Below, one piece after another: positions 7,154 to 7,393 of a stretch of DNA of 7,393 nt (position 1 is its first letter; each line of letters starts with the position of its first letter). The notes beneath the pieces were generated by a model, which was not told where the DNA came from, did not search any database, and worked only from the letters and a program-made list of their open reading frames with translations. Location: NCBI GenBank assembly GCA_021775195.1, contig JAJFIG010000110.1, positions 1-7,393 on the forward strand, read 5' to 3'. A program made the position numbers and the translations under genes. Source of the DNA: Rhodospirillales bacterium. Its GTDB lineage: Bacteria > Pseudomonadota > Alphaproteobacteria > Rhodospirillales > 2-02-FULL-58-16.

Positions 7154-7393
7154 TCAGGCGGCGCGCTTGCTGCGCTCGACCAGTTGCAGGATCATCGGCG
7201 TCAGGATGAGTTCCATGGCGATATCCAGCTTGCCGCCGGGAATCACGATCGAATTGGCCCGCGACATGAAGCTGTCGTGGATCATCGTCACCAAGTAGGG
7301 GAAATCGATGCCGCGAGGATTTTTGAAACGAATGACGACCAGGGACTCATCGGCCGTCGGAATCCACCGGGCAATGAATGGGTTCGAAGTGTC
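7154..7393 (-). CDS. cbbP: phosphoribulokinase, C-terminal 79 residues (start beyond window)
   Basis: The frame is open from the right edge to TGA at 7154-7156. It begins [17 protein letters not shown] and continues with [20 protein letters not shown], then [18 protein letters not shown], and ends in a basic ERSKRAA tail. This is the C-terminal part of the proteobacterial (octameric, class I) phosphoribulokinase as I know it, with the conserved PGGK and HDSFMSR stretches. The enzyme phosphorylates ribulose-5-phosphate with ATP to make ribulose-1,5-bisphosphate, the substrate of the CbbM encoded next. The P-loop and catalytic residues lie outside the window and cannot be checked. It is 41 bases upstream of cbbM with no terminator-like structure between them, so co-transcription is expected. 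Confidence 0.95.
   Translation of the reverse strand, partial: DTSNPFIARWIPTADESLVVIRFKNPRGIDFPYLVTMIHDSFMSRANSIVIPGGKLDIAMELILTPMILQLVERSKRAA

Overview
The window reads as a piece of chromosome from an alphaproteobacterium, probably near the Rhodospirillales. The main reason is the RuBisCO on the minus strand. It is a form II (CbbM) enzyme that can be laid residue for residue, without gaps, on the Rhodospirillum rubrum protein through the active site. Coding regions are GC-rich, while the two larger intergenic gaps are clearly AT-rich. No mobile element, phage gene, CRISPR array, tRNA or rRNA is visible.

Layout, left to right. (1) Positions 1-1249, minus strand: an exported glycerophosphodiester phosphodiesterase that runs off the left edge and lacks only its extreme C-terminus. 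(2) Positions 1250-1664: an AT-rich divergent intergenic region that must hold the promoters of both flanking genes. (3) Positions 1665-3827, plus strand: a membrane-bound class IIIb adenylate cyclase with an extracytoplasmic CHASE2 sensor domain. (4) A 245-base AT-rich gap with a candidate promoter. (5) Positions 4073-4831, plus strand: an exported FecR-domain protein, a plausible partner of the CHASE2 receptor. (6) Positions 4865-7393, minus strand, converging on the FecR gene: the end of a Calvin-Benson operon in the order cbbP (phosphoribulokinase, C-terminal part only), cbbM (form II RuBisCO, complete), cbbY (xylulose-1,5-bisphosphate phosphatase, complete).

How the genes work together. 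CbbP makes ribulose-1,5-bisphosphate, CbbM carboxylates it, and CbbY removes an inhibitory misfire product of RuBisCO. The three therefore form one functional unit, very likely transcribed together from a promoter beyond the right edge. Between cbbM and cbbY lies a 15-bp hairpin with a 6-base loop, described here from the sequence. It is likely to act in the RNA as a processing, stability or attenuation element. The cyclase and FecR genes look like a separate envelope-sensing module that makes cAMP.

Nothing here amounts to a new biological system: every gene belongs to a known family. The observations most worth checking are the cbbM-cbbY hairpin, the CHASE2-cyclase/FecR pair, and the cysteine-rich N-terminal half of the phosphodiesterase.
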